DNA from: a virus
Virus record (IMG/VR): IMGVR_UViG_3300035070_002615
Coordinates: 1-45,207 of that record
Reading direction: 5' to 3' (one strand)
Length of the DNA: 45,207 bases
Under the pieces are notes generated by a model. The model saw only the letters and a program-made list of their open reading frames with translations. It was not told the origin of the DNA and made no database searches. A program made the position numbers and the translations under genes. Every line of letters begins with the position of its first letter. Within the stretch, counting starts at the first letter, position 1. This document shows, piece after piece, positions 1 through 8,139 of the stretch.

Positions 1-59
1 CACCGGGAGGAATGCCACCGGGAGGAATGCCACCGGGAGTACCGCCGGGAGGAGGGATG
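1..59 (+). repeat. 15-base tandem repeat encoding Pro-Pro-Gly-Gly-Met
   Basis: Two near-perfect copies of a 15-base unit (ccaccgggaggaatg) and degenerate further copies encode PPGGM, PPGVP and PGGGM. The repeat stays in frame and may extend left of the window. It is much more GC-rich than the surrounding sequence. Being a multiple of three, it can change copy number without breaking the frame. Confidence 0.8.
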
Positions 60-263
60 GCAGGTATGATAGTCCCCCCATCACAACCCGGAGGTGAAGG
101 TGTGGGATTAAGAACTCCAAGTAGTCCAGCAAGACCACAAGCAAGAACTAGCGGTGGTATCGGCTCTCCTATTTCTAGTGTACAACAAAGAGGTCCACAA
201 CCTACTCTTGCTGAAAAGAATCAGAAAGGTTTACAAGATTCTAGGCGGATTAAAGGGGCTTAG
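1..263 (+). CDS. C-terminal end of a head-region protein (possibly portal), 5' truncated
   Basis: The reading frame is open to the left edge of the window (codons begin at base 3), so this is the end of a longer gene and the ATG at 12 is internal. The visible 87 residues are low complexity: PPGGM-type repeats, then a Pro/Gly/Ser/Gln/Arg-rich stretch ending in a basic tail. Nothing catalytic can be seen. Portal proteins of tailed viruses often end in a disordered tail and usually lie just upstream of the protease and capsid genes, so a portal is the best positional guess. Another minor head protein is equally possible. The next gene follows after about 42 bases. Confidence 0.55.
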   Translation, partial: PGGMPPGGMPPGVPPGGGMAGMIVPPSQPGGEGVGLRTPSSPARPQARTSGGIGSPISSVQQRGPQPTLAEKNQKGLQDSRRIKGA

Positions 264-305
264 TTAAAATAACAGGTATACACTCGACGTGCATAGGTGA
301 GACAA

Positions 306-662
306 GTGGACTTACAAAAAATGGATTCAATGGTTAGAAAAATGGGTGTACATCAGCAAGCATTTACCAGTGCGGTAGAAGAAGGCGATGAGGTACAAGC
401 AAGAGCACATTTATCTGAAATCATTAAGTTTGCAAATTATTTAGATAATGATTTGACGGATATAGTTACAAAGAGTGAAAATCTAATTGATTTAACTGGC
501 ACTGCACAATATGTTGGTGGTGTTCCACTTGCTAAATTTAATGAAACTGGTAGTAAATTTGATGCTTCACAACGTGGTGATGTATTGAAGGGTTATATGC
601 CACCTGCACGAACACATGGTGCAATAAAAAGAGTTACAGGAACATTTGGTCGCCGAGCATAG
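306..662 (+). CDS. hypothetical 118-residue helical protein
   Basis: I do not recognise this family. The start is placed at the GTG at 306 because AGGTGA (295-300) lies 5 bases upstream, the spacing seen at other starts here. An in-frame GTG at 297 overlaps that SD itself and is less likely. The first half looks alpha-helical and acidic. The second half is Gly-rich and ends in a basic segment with KRVTG and FGRRA. It lies between the presumed portal tail and a scaffold-like small protein, so a minor head or head-assembly role is plausible from position only. Confidence 0.7.
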   Translation: MDLQKMDSMVRKMGVHQQAFTSAVEEGDEVQARAHLSEIIKFANYLDNDLTDIVTKSENLIDLTGTAQYVGGVPLAKFNETGSKFDASQRGDVLKGYMPPARTHGAIKRVTGTFGRRA

Positions 663-674
663 ATAGGTGATTAA

Positions 675-995
675 ATGACAGATAATGATGTTACTGAAAA
701 ATTAATGAATACTCTCATTACTAAAATGGAATCAATGGACAATGAAATTATAAATTTAAGAAAAATGATTAATTCTCCACAAGCAATACTGAAAAAAGCA
801 GGGTTTGTACCAGTACGTACACCTTTTTCTGAAGATGTAGAAACTGATGCTTTTAGAGCAGATACTTTTACTAAATCTGTAATACCTGATTCTGCTAACC
901 CTGATTCTTATACAAATGAAGAAATTCACGACATGACATGGTCCGATATACACGAAATGGCCGAACAACATAGAGAAGTAAAGGAGTTGTATTAA
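675..995 (+). CDS. 106-residue protein resembling the C-terminal end of the capsid scaffold
   Basis: The start ATG follows AGGTGA with a 4-base gap. Residues about 5 to 32 form a predicted coiled coil, followed by a Ser-Pro and a Leu-Lys-Lys segment, a variable linker, and near the C-terminus the motif MTWSDIHEMA. The C-terminal part of the protease-scaffold gene (8140-9489) has the same order: helix, Thr-Pro, Leu-Gln-Lys, linker, MSWDEVHQLA. I infer a paralogue of the scaffold's C-terminal domain, perhaps a small assembly factor binding the same partner (capsid or portal). The stop overlaps the next start (TAATG). Function is unproven. The resemblance is read by eye. Confidence 0.75.
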   Translation: MTDNDVTEKLMNTLITKMESMDNEIINLRKMINSPQAILKKAGFVPVRTPFSEDVETDAFRADTFTKSVIPDSANPDSYTNEEIHDMTWSDIHEMAEQHREVKELY

Positions 996-1504
996 TGAAA
1001 CCTCGATATGAACCAGTAGCAAAAGAAGTAAAAGAAATGATAACTAAAGCAGAACTTTTAGTCAAAAGAATAGATGTTTTAGAAAAAGCAAAAAAGTGTC
1101 CTCATTGTGATGGTGATGCTCCAAGAAGTGAGTGTATTTGTGGTAAAGTTAAAAAAGCAGAAAAATGCCCTTCATGTGGAATGATGAAAGCAAATTGTCT
1201 ACAAAAAACTGGTTGTGAAGTAAAAAAATACGGTGATATGAAAAAAGGTGTTGTTCATTTAGAAACAACTCATTCTACTCAACCTATGGGTCAAGAATTT
1301 CACATAGTATCCGGTGAATCTGCAAGAAATGCATTCTATGGAACTAACAATGCTCTTTTAGATTCTGAAGTTGTAAAAAACTCAGGTGCAATAAATGAAA
1401 CACCTAATCTTGAAACTTTGAATAAAAAACTTAATCCTCATGACTTAAACATCAAATTAGATGATATGGGTGGAAAATCTCCTACTGGCTCTGATTTGGA
1501 GTGA
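995..1504 (+). CDS. 169-residue protein with two four-cysteine zinc-ribbon-like clusters
   Basis: The start ATG at 995 overlaps the previous stop, and AGGAG lies 8 bases upstream. An N-terminal helix (residues about 5-33, Lys/Glu-rich) is followed by two cysteine clusters: Cys35, 38, 47 and 49, and Cys58, 61, 68 and 74. These have the spacing expected of small zinc-binding knuckles. The remaining 95 residues are polar and not recognisable. Its position in the head gene cluster suggests a minor virion or assembly protein rather than a regulator, but zinc ribbons can also bind nucleic acid. The specific function is unknown. Confidence 0.75.
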   Translation: MKPRYEPVAKEVKEMITKAELLVKRIDVLEKAKKCPHCDGDAPRSECICGKVKKAEKCPSCGMMKANCLQKTGCEVKKYGDMKKGVVHLETTHSTQPMGQEFHIVSGESARNAFYGTNNALLDSEVVKNSGAINETPNLETLNKKLNPHDLNIKLDDMGGKSPTGSDLE

Positions 1505-1509
1505 ATTTT

Positions 1510-1641
1510 ATGGGAATAGTGAAAATTATAAATAAAGCGATACCTATACATGATTGCAAAGTCTGTGGAGGTAATGTTACAATTGGTTGTCAAAAATATG
1601 ATGATATGCCTTTTTATAAATGCCCTGACAATGTAAATTAA
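1510..1641 (+). CDS. 43-residue small zinc-ribbon-like protein
   Basis: A short frame of 43 codons fills the gap between the preceding gene and the giant gene. It has Cys-x2-Cys-Gly-Gly (residues 16-21), then Gly-Cys and a further Lys-Cys-Pro, giving four cysteines (16, 19, 27, 38) in a rubredoxin or zinc-ribbon-like arrangement. The start ATG at 1510 has no strong SD, but GGAGTGA lies just upstream across the previous stop (1498-1504). It is the second consecutive cysteine-cluster gene. Its small size leaves some doubt, but the tight packing and ordered cysteines support it. Confidence 0.6.
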   Translation: MGIVKIINKAIPIHDCKVCGGNVTIGCQKYDDMPFYKCPDNVN

Positions 1642-1664
1642 AATGGGGTTAAGGAGATGATTTT

Positions 1665-4600
1665 GTGCAAGAAAATGACATCGAGATTTACTTAAGGCAC
1701 AGAAATGATTTTTTAAAAAGTATTTTACAGTATGAAGACTATGACGATGAATTACTTTCTTTATCAAATACTATTATCAATCTCCAAAACAAAAACATAT
1801 CTTTCACTAAGTCGTGGATAGATGAATATTGTCTCAAAATGGCGAGTGAAATAAAACCTGATTATATCATTAAAGAAAAAATTAATCTTGAAAACTTACC
1901 AATAGATAATATCAGTATCAAGGATTTGGTGAATAGTAATCCTAATTTATCTAATAACCAAATACTTGCAAAATTAAAAGAAATGAGAAGTCAACGAAAT
2001 CCTCCGTTTAAAACAAATTTTGATGATGATGATATTTTGATGCGTATTAACGATATTCGTTTTAAAAAATCAAAATTAAATCCAACACAATGGATAGAAC
2101 AAGGAAATCCTCCTCCTACTAAAAGAGTTGTAAATGAAGTTAGTAGAGAAGAAGATTATGGTAGAATGAAAGGTAATGTAAAAGGGAGACAGTCTGCTGC
2201 TGATGAAGCCAATTTTCATAATATTGATGAATATTTATTAGATGAAGGAAGAAGTTTAAGCGAAAGTGCTTCTTTATGGCCTACTACGAAATCCGGTGTA
2301 AGTCATTTTTTTGATAACAATAATCCTATGGTAGAACAGCATCCAGTTAATGGTTTACCAAGACATTTAGATACTTCTATTAGATACGTTTTAAGTGGTG
2401 AAGCAGATAAAGTGAAAAAAGCGGTAGAAGAACATTATGAGCACCATGAAAAATCTAAACATCCGGTTGTGAGTGGTGTTGTGAAACCAACTGGTTTAGG
2501 TACAAACATAAAAAATATAAATACTAATGAAGATGAAGTACAAAAAAATGAAATTTACTATCCATTTATAGGTGAGACTAGTCAAAACGGGGGATTGAAT
2601 GGTTCACAATTACATGCTAAATCTTTAGAACAATTCAAAATGAATAATTTAGATACTGAATTTGATGGTAGAGAGTTAGATAATTTATTTGAAGGAACTA
2701 AAAAAGTAAGTGAAATGAGTGATGATGAGATATTGAAAACTCATCTTATGACTTGGGCTGAAAAATCTAAAAGTAAAGATTTTATTAAACCTGATAAAAC
2801 ATACAAAGAACATTTGGCGGCTCAAGGGTTGGGTGAAAGTGAAATTACTAAAAAAGTTGAAGATGAACTAAGACAAGATTATGTTATGAATGGGAAACAA
2901 TGGCCTGAAGATGTTAAAGAACAAATTGCTATAGTTCAAAATCGTCTTGGTGAAATGCATGGTGATAATCATTATCATGGTGTTGGTTTTCTTACACATG
3001 CATTAGGTATAGAATTTTTATCACCACAAGATAGAACTACTGTTTTTAATTATTTGATGGAACATGGTACTGATGATGCTGATAAGCAAGTTATACAACT
3101 TTCTGACGGTAAATTAAATATGAGTTATTTGAAAACTCAAATGATGAGCCGTGTGATACCTGCATTAAATCATTCACAAAGAGCACCAAATTTTGCTGGT
3201 CCTAATCTTTCTGCTAAATTTGAAGATGAAAAATTAAAATTTAAAGATAAATCGAGAACATTAGGTTTTGCAAATCATCTTTTAGATAATTTAATTTTTA
3301 CTCACGACGATACACGTCATCCTAATTATGATGAGTTTAACAAAGGTGTAATGTCACAATATTTGATGGATGAACTAGGTCATGACATTTGTCGACAAGA
3401 TGCTGAAAACGCACTTACAGGTGATGATAATCTTTCTTTATCTGATTTATTAGAGCATCATGGGATAGATGGTTATTATCAAAATGGTAAAATGAAAAAA
3501 TTCACTACTGAAAACAGTTTTAATCAAAAATATAAAGATGGTAGAAATCTTGATGGTGAAACTTGGGAGCAAGTTGCTTTAAGAGAAAAAAGAGCCGCTG
3601 TAGAAAATAATGCTATCAAATGGCCTTCTTTAAGTAAAATGGGTATTGAGTTTGGTAATTTAAATAAAAAGCACATTAAAGAAATTTTAAATTGGGCAGA
3701 TTATTATAGAAAATTAGATAAAACACCAGCAGAAATGAATTTAAGTGAAAAAACAGGTAAAGCATCGCCTTTATGGTCAGCATATACAAATTGGGCTGAA
3801 GGAAAAAAAGCACCTCATAAAAATCTTAATGAAAATGCACATGCAGCAGAAGTGATAGAAAGAAGTGGAAATAAATGGGAATGGAATGATATGGTTAATT
3901 TTCTCGGTTTCAACGAAAAGACAAATGAGGATGGTAGTATTACTTATAGTAAAAGGGGAAAACATGACATGTTACCTTTGCGTAATACGCCATATTTTAC
4001 TAACAAAGAAATGCAAGCAGTAAAAGAACATTATGAACATAGTAGAAGTTTATCTAATAAATCTAAAAATATTAGAAATATTTCAAAACCTTTTAGGATA
4101 GGCTCTAATGGTATTAGAAAAGAAGATTTACCTAAATCTGAAGATGGGATAATAGAATATGGTGTAGATAAAGGATTCTTAACAAATGAAAAAGATGAAA
4201 ATAAACTCGAAGGTTTAGGTAGAATGTTTCATGACATTTACGATACAAAGGGCGGGCATGGTATATCTGATACTCAGTTCTTATCTATTTTACATGACCA
4301 TCATGCACACTATGTAAATAAAAACGCTAAAGTTGGTGAAGTATATTCAAAATCTATTTTTGGTGAGATAAGACGACAAAGTTTAGATGATATTAATGAA
4401 CAAGGTAAATCTCAATCATTTAGTAGCACTTTATCCCCTTTGATACCCAATGAAAAAATAACAGGTTTGATTAGTTTTTTACTACCTAGTAATTTACCAG
4501 CAGGTGCAAGAATACATAAAGGGGTAAAAGATATAATGAGTTTACACGGTTCAAGTTCTATTAGAACTCGAAAAGATGAAAATGGTAATGTAATATTATC

Positions 4601-7600
4601 ACCCGGTTTAAATGATAAAAATGATACTGACCGTATATCGGCTAGACATCCTGATGTAATCAATCAAGGTAAAAGAAGAGATAAATTTGGCGACATAGAT
4701 GGTGGGGATGCGTATTTTATTAATACACATGGTAAAAATCCACATGTTTTACACGACCCCTACGTTGTTAGTAATCGAGTTAATTCTTTCATTTCAGATG
4801 GTAAGATTAACAATCTATCAAAAATAAAACAAATATTAGGCATGAGCCATGCTATGACTCATAGAGGTAGTAATACTGTATCAGATATGAGGCAAAAGAA
4901 TGATATTGGTGATTTTTGGGGTTTTGATTTTGGTTTACATCCTAATGGGAAACCTAATACATTCCTTAAGAGTAAAGATATTTTAAGCCCTGAAAACATC
5001 AAAAAATTAAAAATAAATGCAGATATTGACGAGTCACAATTAAGAGAACTACTTGCTTTGTCAACTAAAGTTGCGAGAAAAGAGTTTGCAGATGAGATAC
5101 ATGATTTCACACAATCACCGATAAATAATCAAGAAATACAACAAGGTACTGTTGAAGACATAGGTTCTCTTTTAGAACAATTAAAAGGAGAAAAATTAGA
5201 ATTAGAAACTAGAAGAGATTCAGCAGGTCTATCATATGAGAAATTTGGCTCAACACAACAAGATTATGATAAAGGTCCAATAAATGATTTTAGTAGAACT
5301 TCTGCTATCTATAAACCGTTAAACACTAGTGAAAAAAATAGATTAAAAGAGTTAGATGAAGAAATAAATCATGTACAAAATCAACTAAACGTGATAGAAG
5401 ATAAGCATTATTCTAATAGTTTCAGTGCAGAAAAAAATCGTTTTGACCACGAAGAAGAAGGGAGAGTAAGAGATGAACACGCTAAATTAGATTTTGCTAA
5501 AGAACATTTGTTACCTAAAGTGCTTGAAAATTTTCCAGATGCTTTTAATGCAGATGTAATAGGAGCACACCAAGTTAAAATCAACATGGCACAATTATTG
5601 CACGATGCAGAAATTGGATTGTTAACTGTACCTCATGAAGTGCATAATTTGAAAAGTTATGGTAGTAAAATAGGTGAAAGTGCATCACAGACAATGCAAC
5701 AACTTAGTAAAACGGGTGAAGGTCATCATGGCGATATACAAAAAACAATGAGTCAACATGGAGTTGGTTTGAATGATTTTGGTGAAGATGAACATGGCAA
5801 TTCTAATTTAACTGCACAGAATTTAGTAGAAAAACTTGGTTTAGAACTTAATCCAAATAATTTAATGTATGCTCAACAATTAATAAACAGCCATATTGGT
5901 AAAAATAATAAAGTTATGACTTTAGGACAATTACTTAGTAAGCATCCAAATCTTTCAAAAATACCTAAATTAGATGAAAATGGGGAACAAATGATAGATG
6001 AAAATGGGGAACAAATCTATGAAGATGGTTGGAATAACACTAATAATTCTAAAGAACGTCAAGAACTACTTGCAAATCATTATAGGAAAGCATCACAAGC
6101 AGTACCACCTACTTTAGAAAAAATACCTCAAAGAGATGAATTTGGTAATTTAATAAGAGATGAGGATGGTAATATGTTATTTGACATGCAACCTAAAAAA
6201 TTAACAAGGGGTAAATCAGCAACAGGTGGTTCTTTTGATTTACATCCAAATCCTACTAAAATAAGAAATGAACACTATAGAACTAGCCCGTTATACAATC
6301 AAATAAGAAAATTACACAGAAAAATGGATATTTCTCCAAAGAGTGCACAATTTGGTACATTGAAAGATGATTATGGCTTAGTGTATGAAAAGAATGGTGA
6401 AATAGGAAGTGGGATGAATGTAGGTAAAAAACAACATAAAGACAATTTACATAACATGTTAGACAGTGTTATAGTTTATGATGCCGATTATGATGAAAAA
6501 CTAACCAACCCGACTGATGAAAAAACAATAACTAGACCAAGTTTTTCACAAGGTGAAGTAGAAATACATCCACACCATGAACAGAAAGGTAGAACCTTAT
6601 CTACAGTATATACTGGCGGCGGTATTGCTCCAATAGCAAGTACTATGACAAACTCACAAGCAAATTTCGCATTTAATTTCACCAAAGGAGGAAATATAAA
6701 CATAGGAAATTATGCCACACCTCGTGCTCATGTTCCGCCACCTGCTGGTGTTTACCCATATATATTAGGGGAAGAACAACATCAAATGAATACAAATGTT
6801 GTTTTAGGAGACCAAACATCGGCTCAAATGCATGAAAATCCTCAAACATCTTCTCAAAGTGATGAACTTGCTTACGCTGATATATCTCATGTGGCTAAAG
6901 CCGAATTACCTATAGAAATGCCTTTAATAGAACCTTTACATAAAATATTCAAAATTACTGATATTGAACAATTAAGAGGATTTACTGGTGAATGGGTGGC
7001 TTCTATACAAGAAGATGGTAAAAGGTTGAAAGTAAAAAGAACAGGAAACAGAATTACTTTAACTGATGGAAATGCACAAAGAGTAGATAGTTATAGTGAA
7101 ATGGATAAGTATTTTAGAAAAATTACTAGTAAAAATTATGTTATAGATGTCATTATGAATGACGAAGGTATTTTCATCAGTGACGTAATGCATTACGATG
7201 GAACAGATGTGACCGATTTAGATACTAGAGATAGAATGAAACTACTTAGAGGGCAGTTTGAAAGTCATAATTTTATTCATGTGCTTGGTCCTTCAACTTT
7301 AAAAATTACAGACGAAGATGGTCTTGAAAATGCAGTGAAAGATTTACTATCGGATAATAAAGATAAAAAGATATTACTAAGAGATGCTAAATCTACATAT
7401 ATGAAAGGAGAAGAAAAACATCCGAAATGGATTATGATGACTAAGTCATACGATGATTATCATATCCCTTTTGATATGGAAATTGAAAATGAACAATTTA
7501 TATTACATTTTGCTGATGACATTGTGAAATATGATATTTTAGATGACGGGGTATTACTAGACGTTTTGAATCCTAAAAGTATGTTAGGGGAATTATATGA

Positions 7601-8096
7601 TGATAATTATCCATTAACGTTAGCCAAAAGTTTAGAAAAATATTGGCAACCTGCATTTCGTCAAATGTGGAAAGCAGAAAAAAAGAAACGTCTTACATCT
7701 GAAGTTGATATGGATATGCCAAGTAAACCTGATGATAAAAAAGTTGAACTTGAAAGTGCAGGTATTATTGATGCTGATGATGAATCTAGGATAATGAAAC
7801 CAAAAAGAAAGCAGATGTTAAAAACATTAAAATTGATAGCAAGGGCGTTAGATGTTTTAGAAAAAGGACACAGTAATATGGCTGGTAGAGGACTAGGAAT
7901 TGACGTAGGAGCACAGATAGAAAGCCCTCGTGGTCCTACTCGTTTAACGTCTGAAGAAAGTATGCCTGACTGGGATATGAAGGAAAGACCCACTGAAGAT
8001 ATGGAAAAACCTGAAAAATATCCCGGTAGAGACAAAAAAATAAAGATTTCTGAAGAAAATCATGAAGAAATAGAAGAAGATTTAGACACTTACTGA
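1665..8096 (+). CDS. giant 2143-residue head-region protein with a degenerate DNA ligase-like domain
   Basis: GTG start preceded by AAGGAG (1651-1656) with an 8-base gap. The first 1750 residues are polar, Asn/Asp/Glu/Lys/His-rich and not recognisable. They contain short internal repeats (for example DENGEQ twice near 1437-1451). Residues about 1762-1935 resemble the adenylation domain of ATP-dependent DNA ligases, with the catalytic positions changed (described separately). The C-terminus (about 1990-2143) is charged and low in complexity, with a helix around 2045-2070. The gene lies upstream of the protease and capsid genes, where minor capsid or DNA-ejected proteins are often encoded. An internal or ejected virion protein is my inference. 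No signal peptide or membrane segment is visible. Confidence 0.85.
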   Translation: MQENDIEIYLRHRNDFLKSILQYEDYDDELLSLSNTIINLQNKNISFTKSWIDEYCLKMASEIKPDYIIKEKINLENLPIDNISIKDLVNSNPNLSNNQILAKLKEMRSQRNPPFKTNFDDDDILMRINDIRFKKSKLNPTQWIEQGNPPPTKRVVNEVSREEDYGRMKGNVKGRQSAADEANFHNIDEYLLDEGRSLSESASLWPTTKSGVSHFFDNNNPMVEQHPVNGLPRHLDTSIRYVLSGEADKVKKAVEEHYEHHEKSKHPVVSGVVKPTGLGTNIKNINTNEDEVQKNEIYYPFIGETSQNGGLNGSQLHAKSLEQFKMNNLDTEFDGRELDNLFEGTKKVSEMSDDEILKTHLMTWAEKSKSKDFIKPDKTYKEHLAAQGLGESEITKKVEDELRQDYVMNGKQWPEDVKEQIAIVQNRLGEMHGDNHYHGVGFLTHALGIEFLSPQDRTTVFNYLMEHGTDDADKQVIQLSDGKLNMSYLKTQMMSRVIPALNHSQRAPNFAGPNLSAKFEDEKLKFKDKSRTLGFANHLLDNLIFTHDDTRHPNYDEFNKGVMSQYLMDELGHDICRQDAENALTGDDNLSLSDLLEHHGIDGYYQNGKMKKFTTENSFNQKYKDGRNLDGETWEQVALREKRAAVENNAIKWPSLSKMGIEFGNLNKKHIKEILNWADYYRKLDKTPAEMNLSEKTGKASPLWSAYTNWAEGKKAPHKNLNENAHAAEVIERSGNKWEWNDMVNFLGFNEKTNEDGSITYSKRGKHDMLPLRNTPYFTNKEMQAVKEHYEHSRSLSNKSKNIRNISKPFRIGSNGIRKEDLPKSEDGIIEYGVDKGFLTNEKDENKLEGLGRMFHDIYDTKGGHGISDTQFLSILHDHHAHYVNKNAKVGEVYSKSIFGEIRRQSLDDINEQGKSQSFSSTLSPLIPNEKITGLISFLLPSNLPAGARIHKGVKDIMSLHGSSSIRTRKDENGNVILSPGLNDKNDTDRISARHPDVINQGKRRDKFGDIDGGDAYFINTHGKNPHVLHDPYVVSNRVNSFISDGKINNLSKIKQILGMSHAMTHRGSNTVSDMRQKNDIGDFWGFDFGLHPNGKPNTFLKSKDILSPENIKKLKINADIDESQLRELLALSTKVARKEFADEIHDFTQSPINNQEIQQGTVEDIGSLLEQLKGEKLELETRRDSAGLSYEKFGSTQQDYDKGPINDFSRTSAIYKPLNTSEKNRLKELDEEINHVQNQLNVIEDKHYSNSFSAEKNRFDHEEEGRVRDEHAKLDFAKEHLLPKVLENFPDAFNADVIGAHQVKINMAQLLHDAEIGLLTVPHEVHNLKSYGSKIGESASQTMQQLSKTGEGHHGDIQKTMSQHGVGLNDFGEDEHGNSNLTAQNLVEKLGLELNPNNLMYAQQLINSHIGKNNKVMTLGQLLSKHPNLSKIPKLDENGEQMIDENGEQIYEDGWNNTNNSKERQELLANHYRKASQAVPPTLEKIPQRDEFGNLIRDEDGNMLFDMQPKKLTRGKSATGGSFDLHPNPTKIRNEHYRTSPLYNQIRKLHRKMDISPKSAQFGTLKDDYGLVYEKNGEIGSGMNVGKKQHKDNLHNMLDSVIVYDADYDEKLTNPTDEKTITRPSFSQGEVEIHPHHEQKGRTLSTVYTGGGIAPIASTMTNSQANFAFNFTKGGNINIGNYATPRAHVPPPAGVYPYILGEEQHQMNTNVVLGDQTSAQMHENPQTSSQSDELAYADISHVAKAELPIEMPLIEPLHKIFKITDIEQLRGFTGEWVASIQEDGKRLKVKRTGNRITLTDGNAQRVDSYSEMDKYFRKITSKNYVIDVIMNDEGIFISDVMHYDGTDVTDLDTRDRMKLLRGQFESHNFIHVLGPSTLKITDEDGLENAVKDLLSDNKDKKILLRDAKSTYMKGEEKHPKWIMMTKSYDDYHIPFDMEIENEQFILHFADDIVKYDILDDGVLLDVLNPKSMLGELYDDNYPLTLAKSLEKYWQPAFRQMWKAEKKKRLTSEVDMDMPSKPDDKKVELESAGIIDADDESRIMKPKRKQMLKTLKLIARALDVLEKGHSNMAGRGLGIDVGAQIESPRGPTRLTSEESMPDWDMKERPTEDMEKPEKYPGRDKKIKISEENHEEIEEDLDTY
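5973..6016 (+). repeat. 24-base-spaced duplicate encoding DENGEQ
   Basis: Two identical 20-base copies begin at 5973 and 5997 and encode Asp-Glu-Asn-Gly-Glu-Gln twice inside the giant head-region protein. A related pair (DEFGN / DEDGN) follows around 6137-6172. Both look like short in-frame duplications of a loop or linker. Confidence 0.8.
6948..7467 (+). other. encoded domain: ATP-dependent DNA ligase-like fold with lost catalytic residues
   Basis: Within the 2143-residue protein, residues 1762-1935 follow the order of a ligase adenylation domain: a leading Pro-Leu-hydrophobic segment, Gly-Glu-Trp, then QEDGKR (1782-1787) where ligases have Lys-x-Asp-Gly-x-Arg. Next is a hydrophobic strand at 1826-1831 (VIDVIM) where ligases have a Asp-Gly-Glu motif III, then HYDGTDVTDLDTRDRMKLL (1843-1861), a good match to motif IIIa. 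ILLRDAKSTY (1903-1912) and KWIMMTK (1921-1927) stand where motifs IV and V occur. The nucleotide-accepting lysine is Gln1782, and the motif III and IV glutamates are also missing. So the fold is probably kept and the enzyme activity lost. Confidence 0.65.
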
Positions 8097-8100
8097 ACCG

Positions 8101-8112
8101 TTTCATATAAGT
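8101..8112 (+). promoter_or_regulatory. possible archaeal TATA-like element before the protease-capsid genes
   Basis: The 43-base gap between the giant gene and the protease gene contains TTTCATATAAG about 33 bases before the GTG start, and there is no SD upstream of that GTG. In archaea a TATA box centred about 26 bases before the transcript start would place that start a few bases before this GTG, giving a nearly leaderless message. This is weak evidence: AT-rich sequence produces such matches by chance. Confidence 0.3.
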
Positions 8113-8139
8113 ATCATAACAAACCAAACAGTAATTAGT

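Noticed and set aside
297-305. GTG at 297 as the start of the 118-residue protein
   Set aside because: It lies inside the AGGTGA SD that best serves the GTG at 306.
264-305. TTAAAATAAC and GTATAC between the first two genes as a promoter
   Set aside because: A weak AT-rich match in a 42-base gap, and the following gene has a normal SD. Nothing separates it from chance.
1665-8096. Active DNA ligase annotation for the giant head-region protein
   Set aside because: The catalytic lysine and other key glutamates are replaced, so an active ligase is not supported.
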